In this document: positions 1 through 12,900 of the stretch, piece by piece
How positions within the stretch are numbered: position 1 is the stretch's first letter
How the letters are laid out: every line of letters starts with the position of its first letter
Assembly: GCA_033675265.1 (NCBI GenBank)
Contig: JAUJYZ010000027.1
Coordinates: forward strand, 1 to 64,000
Origin: Actinostola sp. cb2023
Lineage: Eukaryota > Cnidaria > Anthozoa > Actiniaria > Actinostolidae
Reading direction: 5' to 3'
DNA: 64,000 nt
Made by a program: the position numbers and the translations under genes
Notes under the pieces: model-generated
The model's database searches: none
Seen by the model: the letters and a program-made list of their open reading frames with translations, nothing else
Told to the model about the DNA's origin: nothing

Positions 1-1735
1 AGACTCTCGACTTTCCCCAACTTCCATGAGGCTATTGGATGATTCTCATCATGAATTATCACTATATCTCCAACAGAAATTCTCTCTTTCGAAACAGTGT
101 GTTTTCTTTGACGGTGGAATTCTCTTATCGTTTATCCATCGATAACAAAAGTGATCAGTCAAGATTTCAATGTACTTCATGCGTTTTTGCATCGCATTAG
201 TGGTGAGTGACTTGTAGGGAGAGACAATAATCGTTTTCCATATAATAGATGAGATGGTGTCAAGGCTTCACTTAGGTCATCAGATGAGACGTAATGTCAG
301 CGGTCTTGAGTTCAGGACAGCTTCAACTTCTGTCAGGACTGTAGACAGCTCTTCGCAGGTTACCTTGGCGTTTGCGAGTGTCTTCTTTAAGCATCGTTTC
401 GTCGATCTAATCCGACGTTCATAGAAACTTCCCCCACCAAGGAGCCCTTTCTAAGATGAACGACCATTTGATATTGTGCGTGAGAAGGTGACCTTAAATT
501 TGTGGTATGTCTAACAGTCTCTTGAGTTTCTTGGATGCCGATTTAAACGTTTTTGCATTGACTGACACCACAAGTTTGGGAACGCCTCTTCTTGCGATAA
601 ATCTTCGGAAGTTGTTTAGGTCGAACACTTCTGTAGACAGTGTAGTAATTAGATCCAAATGAACTGCTCTTGAAACACAGCAAGTGTAGAGGGAGATCCA
701 TACTTTATACATATTTTGACTTGTTACATCACGTACATAAGTGGACCAGCAAAGTCAACTCCAACGTATGGAAATGGAAATCTTCTATTACATGATATTC
801 AGGTAAGGCTGGTGTTGGAGGTGGTACATACGGTTTTGTCTTCAAACTTTCTGCATACAACGCAATTGTGAATAATTCTTCGTATTAATTGTCGACCCTT
901 CACCTACCAGTACTGTCTCTTTAGTCCCATTGTAGTGGTTTGATTCCAACATTACTGGATGACTTGTTTCCACTGGTACATTGGCCTTGTCGATTCGTCC
1001 CTTGCATCTCAGTATTCCTTCGTTGTCTTCATATATTCCAAATTCCCGTTGCCAGTACTTCAATTTTTGGGTTATTGATAAGATATGATTGAATCTCCTT
1101 CAGCCATAACAATTTGGCCACTCGGTGATCTCCTGTAAAATGCTCTTCCTCAGATTTCACTGATTGTTGTATTGAATTCTTTAGCTTTCTTATGAACTTC
1201 AAGACATAGGCAGTTAACTTGATCAGACGGTGAAAACTGCTGAAGGATTCACAAGAAATTACTTGATTTATGTGACAGACATTTTCGGATGCTGACAAAC
1301 AACTGGTAATTGTTCGAGTGCCTTGTCGCTTTTTAACCTTCATCTCTTCCATGCATTCATCAGGAAGGTCTGTCGTATCTAAATTCTCTGTCGACGTCTC
1401 ATTCTCTTCTTCAAGACATCTCGGGCCATTCAGTTATCCATAATGTGCAAGAACTTAACCTTGATGGTAGAATTCCTCTTGAAGGCACATCTACTGGGTT
1501 GTCTGTACTTGCGCAATGATTCCATGATTCAGGCGGTACCAATCGTCTTATTTCTGATACACAATTATCCACAACAATGATCCAATAATAGGCTATCTTT
1601 GAATCCCTCTGTTTTTCCAATTTTTGTGCGCGGAGATACAAGTTGATACAAGCGGCATTACATTCAGTTCTCATAATGTCGTGTACTTTTGAATCTCAAA
1701 TTGAAATACTCCAGTTAAGAGTTGTTAAGCGATGA
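1..1735 (-). mobile_element. BEL/Pao LTR retrotransposon pol relic
   Basis: Fragments in shifting frames read leftwards in the order expected for BEL/Pao pol. An RNase H-side piece (about 1411-1674) carries IRRLVPPESWNHC and NPVDVPSRG. A linker and integrase zinc-region piece lies at 842-1352 (ILRCKGRID). The integrase core is at 494-712, with RAVHLDL and a [11 protein letters not shown] block. At the window edge is the C-terminal block with GDIVIIHDENHP. In the core the residue usually seen as the second catalytic Asp falls in VSVNAKTF and reads Asn. No LTR is visible. Frame breaks and stops throughout mark it as dead. The family call rests on remembered BEL/Pao motifs. Confidence 0.75.
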
Positions 1736-1738
1736 CCG

Positions 1739-1922
1739 CTGTCCTTGACAAAAGACGCATTTGCTCAGGCTTATCCTCAATTCAGTGTAAATTATTCACA
1801 AATACCGACGAGAACGCGAAAAAGTGTCGACATTCAACAATAGAAACCATTTTTAATTGCACAGGTTATTCTCTGGATTGAGGCTAAGCCTGAGCAAACG
1901 CATCTTTTGTCAAGGAGTACAG
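1739..1922. repeat. Short inverted repeat (MITE-like hairpin)
   Basis: Two arms of about 50 bp, both containing CTTGACAAAAGA and a TTTGCTCAGGCTTA-like core, face each other around a ~90 bp spacer. It lies just beyond the BEL/Pao relic. No coding content or convincing target duplication was seen. Confidence 0.6.
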
Positions 1923-2700
1923 TGGTGTCTAAACAAACTCGAAATGGGAGTATTCCACTCGAGGAAATTTAATACATAATGAATCATGTGACTTTATTGT
2001 AGTATTGTAGTCTTTTCATCTGGACAAACTTTTTGAGAATGACTGAAAATGTGCATAATTCACGTGTACATGTAAGTCTCAAGAGATCCAATTAACATTG
2101 TTGTAACAAAGATTCCTAACAACGAAAGAGCCAACGAAATGCCAAGTGACTCGGCAGAATTTCTAGAACCAGTCTTTTCCAAAACAGGCATGAACTGACA
2201 TCACTTTTTCCAAGCCAGTACTACAACTGCACTGTCACATTTAAAGTCGGACAGAAGTCGATTTCCGGAGTGAATTGTGTAGGTTTTTGAACTCAACTGA
2301 CTTGTGTTTCTTTGAAGTTTGATTCATGGCCGTGTAGGTGATTTTGAACGCACGACGGGTCCGATCTAAACTTGTAAATTTCGATTCACTTATTAAATTG
2401 ATTGCCAGCTTGTCACAGTGTAAATATTGTAATACTGAAGTATTTGTTTTGTTTTCATGAAGTACATGATAAACAGGTCCTTTCGTTGAGGACTTTTAAG
2501 TCATAGAACACTGTTTGATGACTGCTCTTTTTATACCTAGTATTCTTGTACAATCTCAACACGGTTGCTTGTCTTTGTCCAATAAAAAACTCACCAGTTT
2601 GACATTGATGTTTTGTTTATTTACCATCGAATGGCTTCCCATAAATCGCACGTAATATATTTACTTTGCCAATTTTTGCATCAATATTATTATTATCGCA
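1923..2700. other. No gene recognised
   Basis: AT-rich sequence with no convincing ORF, exon or repeat on either strand. It separates the BEL/Pao relic from the recombinase-like relic. Confidence 0.5.
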
Positions 2701-2702
2701 CA

Positions 2703-3659
2703 TTAATGAGTACCACTACTAACAGGTTTGTGCTGCATGTTTTCCTTTCCACTTTGTTTCAGCTGCTTTAATTTAGCGTCAAGCATCGTGTTTGATTTTA
2801 TGAAGGCAGGATTGGAGGCTATTTGAATTCCCTTGTTGAACGGCAGGCTGTTGAGATGCCTTTCGATTGCATTTCTGAAACTGAGTAGAGTGCTCTTGCT
2901 GTGACGTCGCCATTTTTGTTTCACAATCTTGTCTCGGCGTATAACTGCCGTAGCGTTTCATCCAGCTCATGAAGTTCTTTTGAAATTTTCTTTTCCTTCG
3001 ACCAAGCTGAAAGAAAGTTATGATAAAAAGCTGAATTCTATGTCGGGCCGTGATTTTTATGTTTGTTTAAAAAAATATAAGTAGTATTTACAATATGAGT
3101 GGCAATGTTGTATCTTATTCGGCTCGAGATTGTAAATAAGATACAACATTGTCACGAATGTTGTAAATTACTTATGATATTGTTTAATCATTGTTTGAAC
3201 CAGGTAGGCGTTTCAACCATAATTGTAGTCATTATCTGATTGAGATGGAAGTGAATGTTTTACTATAATTTGGATGATAGGAAACAGTTTGGCCGAGAAA
3301 ATCCAAGTTAAAGTTTAATGCAAATGAGGACGAATCTGTATCCGATTTACAGATGTCTGCTACGCTTATGATTTCTATTGTATTTCCCTCATTAATTATT
3401 CATGAATTCGATAATAGAGATTTGTGTTTTCTCTACATATTTTACTTATTACCTTTGTACACAGAAATGGAGTATTTAGTGTGATATTTGTTAAACGTTT
3501 TGCTCGACTCCCATCAACAAGCTCATCTAGATCTTTATCTTCAAAGCTTGCATATCTTTTTTTCTGGTTGTGCCCATCGGCTTCTTTGCTTTCTTTCTTT
3601 AGTGGTAAGTCTATCTCTTCCAACTCCGATACAGTAAAATCGGGAAAATCTACATCCAA
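2703..3659 (-). pseudogene. KIAA1958/DUF3504-like (Crypton-type recombinase) N-terminal relic
   Basis: A first exon at 3659-3446 encodes an acidic start followed by YASFEDKDLDEL and is followed by AAG|GTAATA, a good splice donor. A second piece starts after TTTCTTTCAG near 3000. It reads WSKEKKISKELHELDE in one frame and FRNAIERHLNSLP with LDAKLKQLKQSGK in another, so it is frame-broken. This order (acidic start, Trp-rich helix, 'RNAIERHL', 'KLKQL..GK') is what I recall of KIAA1958-like proteins related to Crypton tyrosine recombinases. The catalytic domain is absent. The + strand ORF over 3424-3729 looks like a shadow. Confidence 0.5.
3086..3168. repeat. Short palindrome
   Basis: ATTTACAA, CAATGTTGTATCTTATT and their reverse complements form an imperfect hairpin of about 80 bp. 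Function unknown; probably a MITE fragment. Confidence 0.55.
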
Positions 3660-3887
3660 TCTACATCGTGAAAAGTTCAGAAAACAAAAAATACACGGTC
3701 TTTGCCAGACTTTGGCCGTGTTTATATAGCCTCACATCAACGCGCTTTTCAACCAATCAGAGCGCGCGTAGTATTTGAGTTATTTTATAATCAAACTTCG
3801 TGTTTAAGGGGAGAAAAAGAAGACACTAAGATATGTAGACTAGTTAACAGACAAGTCACTAATGGTGTCAATATTTTAACCCTTCAG

Positions 3888-3971
3888 GTTCTTGAGGCTG
3901 AACTTCATAAACAATGTGAAAGTTGTAAAAACTATGAAGCACAGTTGTGTAAAACACAGACCACATTAAAG
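3888..3971 (+). CDS. EEA1: EEA1-like exon, coiled coil
   Basis: 28 codons in phase 0 between CTTCAG and AAG|GTAGTG. Reads VLEAELHKQC onwards, a heptad-rich helix. It is the first exon I can support. Confidence 0.6.
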
Positions 3972-6900
3972 GTAGTGTATATATTGTTGCTTATTTGCTG
4001 TTATCACTAGGCTAGGCATTATGTACATGTATGATGACGTTGAATGATGACATCATATAGTACAAGTACCAGAATGCTTTGTCCATTTTCTTTTGTTAGA
4101 TAATTTGCACCAATTGTCTTACTATTCGCAATTCAATGAGGCAATTACTGATTCCCAGCAATATTGTACGCAAAAGTTTTAGCTCCCGTCCACATGAGCG
4201 TTTACAAATGTTGTTCCCCATCAACTAAGGAAAGCATTTTCCCCCAGAATACTGAGTTTTCAAATAAAAACGTATATGATTGTGTGAATGGGGCCTCATT
4301 GCTGGCAATGTTGGGTTACAACGTGTTACCTTCCACAGGGTGAACAAGATAAAGTATGTGCATTTGAGTCTCAGCTGCTGATCCTGACTACAGAGATTAA
4401 GGTTTGTCTTTTATTTGATAAGGACTTGCAGTTAAACTAGTTTATTTGATAAGGACTAGCAGTTAAATTAGTTTATTTGATAAGGACTAGCAGTTAAACT
4501 AGTTTATTTGATAAGGACTAGCAGTTAAACTAGTTTATTTGATAACGACTAGCAGTTAAACTAGTTTATTTGATAAGGACTAGCAGTTAATCTAGTTTAT
4601 TTGATAAGGACTCGCAGTTAAACTAGTTTATTTGATAAGGACTAGCAGTTAAACTAGTTTATTTGATAAGGACTAGCAGTTAATTAACTAGTTTATTTGA
4701 TAAGGACTAGCAGTAAATTAACTAGTTTATTTGATAAGGACTAGTAGTTAAACTAGTTTATTTGATAAGGACTAGCAGTTAAACTAGTTTATTTGATAAG
4801 GACTAGCAGTTAAACTAGTTTATTTGATAAGGACTAGCAGTTAAACTAGTTTATTTGATAAGGACTAGCAGTTAAACTAGTTTATTTGATAAGGACTAGC
4901 AGTTAATTAACTAGTTTATTTGATAAGGACTAGCAGTTAAACTAGTTTATTTGATAAGGACTAGCAGTTAAACTAGTTTATTTGATAAGGACTAGCAGTT
5001 AATTAACTAGTTTATTTGATAAGGACTAGCAGTTAAACTAGTTTATTTGATAAGGACTAGCAGTTAAACTAGTTTATTTGATAAGGACTAGCAGTTAAAC
5101 TAGTTTATTTGATAAGGACTAGCAGTTAAACTAGTTTATTTGATAAGGACTAGCAGTTAAGCTAGTTTATTTGATAAGGACTAGCAGTTAAACTAGTTTA
5201 TTTGATAAGGACTAGCAGTTAAACTAGATTATTTGATAAGGACTAGCAGTTAAACTAGTTTATTTGATAAGGACTAGCAGTTAAACTAGTTTATTTGATA
5301 AGGACTAGCAGTTAAACTAGTTTATTTGATAAGGACTAGCAGTTAAACTAGTTTATTTGATAAGGACTAGCAGTTAAACTAGTTTATTTGATAAGGACTA
5401 GCAGTTAAACTAGTTTATTTGATAAGGACTAGCAGTTAAGCTAGTTTATTTTGATAAGGACTAGCAGTTAAACTAGTTTTATTTGATAAGGACTAGCAGT
5501 TAAACTAGATTATTTGATAAGGACTAGCAGTTAAACTAGTTTATTTGATAAGGACTAGTAGTTAAACTGTTTATTTGATAAGGACTAGCAGTTAAACTAG
5601 TTTATTTGATAAGGACTAGCAGTTAAACTAGTTTATTTGATAAGGACTAGCAGTTAAACTAGTTTATTTGATAAGGACTAGCAGTTAAACTAGTTTATTT
5701 GATAAGGACTAGCAGTTAAACTAGTTTATTTTGACTAGCAGGAACTAGTTTATTTGATAAGGACTAGCATAGCAGTTAAACTAGTTTATTTGATAAGGAC
5801 TAGCAGTTAAACTAGTTTATTTGATAAGGACTAGCAGTTAAGCTAGTTTATTTGATAAGGACTAGCAGTTAAACTAGTTTATTTGATAAGGACTAGCAGT
5901 TAAACTAGTTTATTTGATAAGGACTAGCAGTTAAACTAGTTTATTTGATAAGGACTAGCAGTTAAACTAGTTTATTTGATAAGGACTAGCAAACTAGTTT
6001 ATTTGATAAGGACTAGCAGTTGAACTAGTTTATTTGATAAGGACTAGCAGTTAAACTAGTTTATTTGATAAGGACTAGACAGTTAGCTAGTTTATTTGAT
6101 AAGGACTAGCAGTTTAGTTTATTTGATAAGGACTAGCAGTTAAACTAGTTTATTTGATAAGGACTAGCAGTTAAGCTAGTTTATTTGATAAGGACTAGCA
6201 GTTAAACTAGCAGGACTAGCAGTTAAGCTAGTTTATTTGATAAGGACTAGCAGTTAAACTAGTTTATTTGATAAGGACTAGCAGTTAAACTAGTTTATTT
6301 GATAAGGACTAGCAGTTGAACTAGTTTATTTGATAAGGACTAGCAGTTAAACTAGTTTATTTGATAAGGACTAGCAGTTAAACTAGTTTATTTGATAAGG
6401 ACTAGCAGTTACACTAGTTTATTTGATAAGGACTAGCAGTTAAACTAGTTTATTTGATAAGGACTAGCAGTTAAGCTAGTTTATTTGATAAGGACTAGCA
6501 GTTAAACTAGTTTATTTGATAAGGACTAGCAGTTAAGCTAGTTTATTTGATAAGGACTAGCAGTTAAACTAGTTTATTTGATAAGGACTAGCAGTTAAAC
6601 TAGTTTATTTGATAAGGACTAGCAGTTAAAACTAGTTTATTTGATAAGGACTAGCAGTTAAACTAGTTTATTTGATAAGGACTAGCAGTTAAACTAGTTT
6701 ATTTGATAAGGACTAGCTAGCAGTTGAACTAGTTTATTTGATAAGGACTAGCAGTTAAACTAGTTTATTTGATAAGGACTAGCAGTTAAACTAGTTTATT
6801 TGATAAGGACTAGCAGTTGAACTAGTTTATTTGATAAGGACTAGCAGTTAAACTAGTTTATTTGATAAGGACTAGCAGTTAAACTAGTTTATTTGATAAG

Positions 6901-9900
6901 GACTAGCAGTTAAACTAGTTTATTTGATAAGGACTAGCAGTTGAACTAGTTTATTTGATAAGGACTAGCATAGCAGTTAAACTAGTTTATTTGATAAGGA
7001 CTAGCAGTTAAACTAGTTTATTTGATAAGGACTAGCAGTTAAACTAGTTTATTTGATAAGGACTAGCAGTTAAACTAGTTTATTTGATAAGGACTAGCAT
7101 AGCAGTTAAACTAGTTTATTTGATAAGGACTAGCAGTTAAACTAGTTTATTTGATAAGGACTAGCAGTTAAACTAGTTTATTTGATAAGGACTAGCAGTT
7201 GAACTAGTTTATTTGATAAGGACTAGCATAGCAGTTACACTAGTTTATTTGATAAGGACTAGCAGTTAAACTAGTTTATTTGATAAGGACTAGCAGTTAA
7301 ACTAGTTTATTTGATAAGGACTAGCAGTTAAACTAGTTTATTTGATAAGGACTCGCAGTTAAACTAGTTTATTTGATAAGGACTAGCAGTTAAGCTAGTT
7401 TATTTGATAAGGACTAGCAGTTAAACTAGTTTTATTTGATAAGGACTAGCAGTTAAGCTAGTTTATTTGATAAGGACTAGCAGTTAAACTAGTTTATTTG
7501 ATAAGGACTAGCAGTTAAACTAGTTTATTTGATAAGGACTAGCAGTTAAACTAGTTTATTTGATAAGGACTAGCAGTTAAGCTAGTTTATTTGATAAGGA
7601 CTAGCAGTTAAACTAGTTTATTTGATAAGGACTAGCAGTTAAACTAGTTTATTTGATAAGGACTAGCAGTTAAACTAGTTTATTTGATAAGGACTAGCAG
7701 TTAAACTAGTTTATTTGATAAGGACTAGCAGTTAAGCTAGTTTATTTGATAAGGACTAGCAGTTAAACTAGTTTATTTGATAAGGACTAGCAGTTAAACT
7801 AGATTATTTGATAAGGACTAGCAGTTAAACTAGTTTATTTGATAAGGACTAGCAGTTAAACTAGTTTATTTGATAAGGACTAGCAGTTAAACTAGTTTAT
7901 TTGATAAGGACTAGCAGTTAAACTAGTTTATTTGATAAGGACTAGCAGTTAAACTAGTTTATTTGATAAGGACTAGCAGTTAAACTAGTTTATTTGATAA
8001 GGACTAGCAGTTAAGCTAGTTTATTTGATAAGGACTAGCAGTTAAACTAGTTTATTTGATAAGGACTAGCAGTTAAACTAGATTATTTGATAAGGACTAG
8101 CAGTTAAACTAGTTTATTTGATAAGGACTAGCAGTTAAACTAGTTTATTTGATAAGGACTAGCAGTTAAACTAGTTTATTTGATAAGGACTAGCAGTTAA
8201 ACTAGTTTATTTGATAAGGACTAGCAGTTAAACTAGTTTATTTGATAAGGACTAGCAGTTAACTAGTTTATTTGATAAGGACTAGCAGTTAAACTAGTTT
8301 ATTTGATAAGGACTAGCAGTTAAACTAGTTTATTTGATAAGGACTAGCAGTTAAACTAGTTTATTTGATAAGGACTAGCAGTTAAACTAGTTTATTTGAT
8401 AAGGACTAGCAGTTAAACTAGTTTATTTGATAAGGACTAGCAGTTAAACTAGTTTATTTGATAAGGACTAGCAGTTAAACTAGTTTATTTGATAAGGACT
8501 AGCAGTTAAACTAGTTTATTTGATAAGGACTAGCAGTTAAACTAGTTTATTTGATAAGGACTAGCAGTTAAACTAGTTTATTTGATAAGGACTAGCAGTT
8601 AAACTAGTTTATTTGATAAGGACTAGCAGTTAAACTAGTTTATTTGATAAGGACTAGCAGTTAAACTAGTTTATTTGATAAGGACTAGCAGTTAAACTAG
8701 TTTATTTGATAAGGACTAGCAGTTAAACTAGTTTATTTGATAAGGACTAGCAGTTAAACTAGTTTATTTGATAAGGACTAGCAGTTAAACTAGTTTATTT
8801 GATAAGGACTAGCAGTTAAACTAGATTATTTGATAAGGACTAGCAGTTAAACTAGTTTATTTGATAAGGACTAGTAGTTAAACTAGTTTATTTGATAAGG
8901 ACTAGCAGTTAAACTAGTTTATTTGATAAGGACTAGCAGTTAAACTAGTTTATTTGATAAGGACTAGCAGTTAAACTAGTTTATTTGATAAGGACTAGCA
9001 GTTAAACTAGTTTATTTGATAAGGACTAGCAGTTTAAACTAGTTTATTTGATAAGGACTAGCAGTTAAACTAGTTTATTTGATAAGGACTAGCAGTTAAA
9101 CTAGTTTATTTGATAAGGACTAGCAGTTAAGCTAGTTTATTTGATAAGGACTAGCAGTTAAACTAGTTTATTTGATAAGGACTAGCATAGCAGTTACACT
9201 AGTTTATTTGATAAGGACTAGCAGTTAAACTAGTTTATTTGATAAGGACTAGCAGTTGAACTAGTTTATTTGATAAGGACTAGCATAGCAGTTACACTAG
9301 TTTATTTGATAAGGACTAGCAGTTAAACTAGTTTATTTGATAAGGACTAGCAGTTAAACTAGTTTATTTGATAAGGACTAGCAGTTAAACTAGTTTATTT
9401 GATAAGGACTAGCATAGCAGTTACACTAGTTTATTTGATAAGGACTAGCAGTTAAACTAGTTTATTTGATAAGGACTAGCATAGCAGTTACACTAGTTTA
9501 TTTGATAAGGACTAGCAGTTAAACTAGTTTATTTGATAAGGACTAGCATAGCAGTTAAACTAGTTTATTTGATAAGGACTAGCAGTTGAACTAGTTTATT
9601 TGATAAGGACTAGCATAGCAGTTACACTAGTTTATTTGATAAGGACTAGCAGTTAAACTAGTTTATTTGATAAGGACTAGCATAGCAGTTAAACTAGTTT
9701 ATTTGATAAGGACTAGCAGTTGAACTAGTTTATTTGATAAGGACTAGCATAGCAGTTACACTAGTTTATTTGATAAGGACTAGCAGTTAAACTAGTTTAT
9801 TTGATAAGGACTAGCAGTTTAAACTAGTTTATTTGATAAGGACTAGCAGTTAAGCTAGTTTATTTGATAAGGACTAGCAGTTAAACTAGTTTATTTGATA

Positions 9901-12900
9901 AGGACTAGCAGTTGAACTAGTTTATTTGATAAGGACTAGCATAGCAGTTAAACTAGTTTTATTTGATAAGGACTAGCAGTTAAACTAGTTTATTTGATAA
10001 GGACTAGCAGTTAAACTAGTTTATTTGATAAGGACTAGCAGTTAAACTAGTTTATTTGATAAGGACTAGCAGTTAAACTAGTTTATTTGATAAGGACTAG
10101 CAGTTAAACTAGTTTATTTGATAAGGACTAGCAGTTAAACTAGTTTATTTGATAAGGACTAGCAGTTAAACTAGTTTATTTGATAAGGACTAGCAGTTAA
10201 GCTAGTAGTATTTGATAAGGACTAGCAGTTAAACTAGTTTATTTGATAAGGACTAGCATAGCAGTTAAACTAGTTTATTTGATAAGGACTAGCAGTTAAA
10301 CTAGTTTATTTGATAAGGACTAGCAGTTAAACTAGTTTATTTGATAAGGACTAGCAGTTAAACTAGTTTATTTGATAAGGACTAGCAGTTAAACTAGTTT
10401 ATTTGATAAGGACTAGCAGTTAAACTAGTTTATTTGATAAGGACTAGCAGTTAAACTAGTTTATTTGATAAGGACTAGCAGTTAAACTAGTTTATTTGAT
10501 AAGGACTAGCAGTTAAACTAGTTTATTTGATAAGGACTAGCAGTTAAACTAGTTTATTTGATAAGGACTAGCAGTTAAGCTAGTTTATTTGATAAGGACT
10601 AGCAGTTAAACTAGTTTATTTGATAAGGACTAGCAGTTAAGCTAGTTTATTTGATAAGGACTAGCAGTTAAACTAGTTTATTTGATAAGGACTAGCAGTT
10701 AAACTAGTTTATTTGATAAGGACTCGCAGTTAAACTAGTTTATTTGATAAGGACTAGCAGTTAAGCTAGTTTATTTGATAAGGACTAGCAGTTAAACTAG
10801 TTTATTTGATAAGGACTAGCAGTTAAACTAGTTTATTTGATAAGGACTAGCAGTTAAACTAGTTTATTTGATAAGGACTAGCAGTTAAACTAGTTTATTT
10901 GATAAGGACTAGCAGTTAAGCTAGTTTATTTGATAAGGACTAGCAGTTAAACTAGTTTATTTGATAAGGACTAGCAGTTAAACTAGATTATTTGATAAGG
11001 ACTAGCAGTTAAACTAGTTTATTTGATAAGGACTAGCAGTTAAACTAGTTTATTTGATAAGGACTAGCAGTTAAACTAGTTTATTTGATAAGGACTAGCA
11101 GTTAAACTAGTTTATTTGATAAGGACTAGCAGTTAAACTAGTTTATTTGATAAGGACTAGCAGTTAAACTAGTTTATTTGATAAGGACTAGCAGTTAAGC
11201 TAGTTTATTTGATAAGGACTAGCAGTTAAGCTAGTTTATTTGATAAGGACTAGCAGTTAAACTAGATTATTTGATAAGGACTAGCAGTTAAACTAGATTA
11301 TTTGATAAGGACTAGCAGTTAAACTAGTTTATTTGATAAGGACTAGCAGTTAAACTAGTTTATTTGATAAGGACTAGCAGTTAAACTAGTTTATTTGATA
11401 AGGACTAGCAGTTAAACTAGTTTATTTGATAAGGACTAGCAGTTAAGCTAGTTTATTTGATAAGGACTAGCAGTTAAACTAGTTTATTTGATAAGGACTA
11501 GCAGTTAAACTAGATTATTTGATAAGGACTAGCAGTTAAACTAGTTTATTTGATAAGGACTAGCAGTTAAACTAGTTTATTTGATAAGGACTAGCAGTTA
11601 AACTAGTTTATTTGATAAGGACTAGCAGTTAAACTAGTTTATTTGATAAGGACTAGCAGTTAAACTAGTTTATTTGATAAGGACTAGCAGTTAAACTAGT
11701 TTATTTGATAAGGACTAGCAGTTTAAGCTAGTTTATTTGATAAGGACTAGCAGTTAAACTAGTTTATTTGATAAGGACTAGCAGTTAAACTAGATTATTT
11801 GATAAGGACTAGCAGTTAAACTAGTTTATTTGATAAGGACTAGCAGTTAAACTAGTTTATTTGATAAGGACTAGCAGTTAAACTAGTTTATTTGATAAGG
11901 ACTAGCAGTTAAACTAGTTTATTTGATAAGGACTAGCAGTTAAACTAGTTTATTTGATAAGGACTAGCAGTTAAGCTAGTTTATTTGATAAGGACTAGCA
12001 GTTAAACTAGTTTATTTGATAAGGACTAGCAGTTAAACTAGATTATTTGATAAGGACTAGCGTTTAAACTAGATTATTTGATAAGGACTAGCAGTTAAAC
12101 TAGTTTATTTGATAAGGACTAGCAGTTAAACTAGTTTATTTGATAAGGACTAGCAGTTAAACTAGTTTATTTGATAAGGACTAGCAGTTAAACTAGTTTA
12201 TTTGATAAGGACTAGCAGTTAAACTAGTTTATTTGATAAGGACTAGCAGTTAAGCTAGTTTATTTGATAAGGACTAGCAGTTAAACTAGTTTATTTGATA
12301 AGGACTAGCAGTTAAACTAGATTATTTGATAAGGACTAGCAGTTAAACTAGTTTATTTGATAAGGACTAGCAGTTAAACTAGTTTATTTGATAAGGACTA
12401 GCAGTTAAACTAGTTTATTTGATAAGGACTAGCAGTTAAACTAGTTTATTTGATAAGGACTAGCAGTTAAACTAGTTTATTTGATAAGGACTAGCAGTTA
12501 AACTAGTTTATTTGATAAGGACTAGCAGTTAAGCTAGTTTATTTGATAAGGACTAGCAGTTAGTTTAGTTTATTTGATAAGGACTAGCAGTTAAACTAGA
12601 TTATTTGATAAGGACTAGCAGTTAAACTAGTTTATTTGATAAGGACTAGCAGTTAAACTAGTTTATTTGATAAGGACTAGCAGTTAAACTAGTTTATTTG
12701 ATAAGGACTAGCAGTTAAACTAGTTTATTTGATAAGGACTAGCAGTTAAACTAGTTTCATTCTGCATTCTGCAGTACAGCTCAAAAGTTTGTCATGCTTT
12801 TTTGGCGATATATTAAAATCGTTGTATATAAACAAGTTTTAGAACTATATCCAATTGTAAACAATCTTAATTTAAGCAATGGTCAATGCTTAGCGTGCGT

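Noticed and set aside
4410..12757. CRISPR-like array
   Set aside because: Units are contiguous with no unique spacers, and the setting is eukaryotic with introns. It is a minisatellite.
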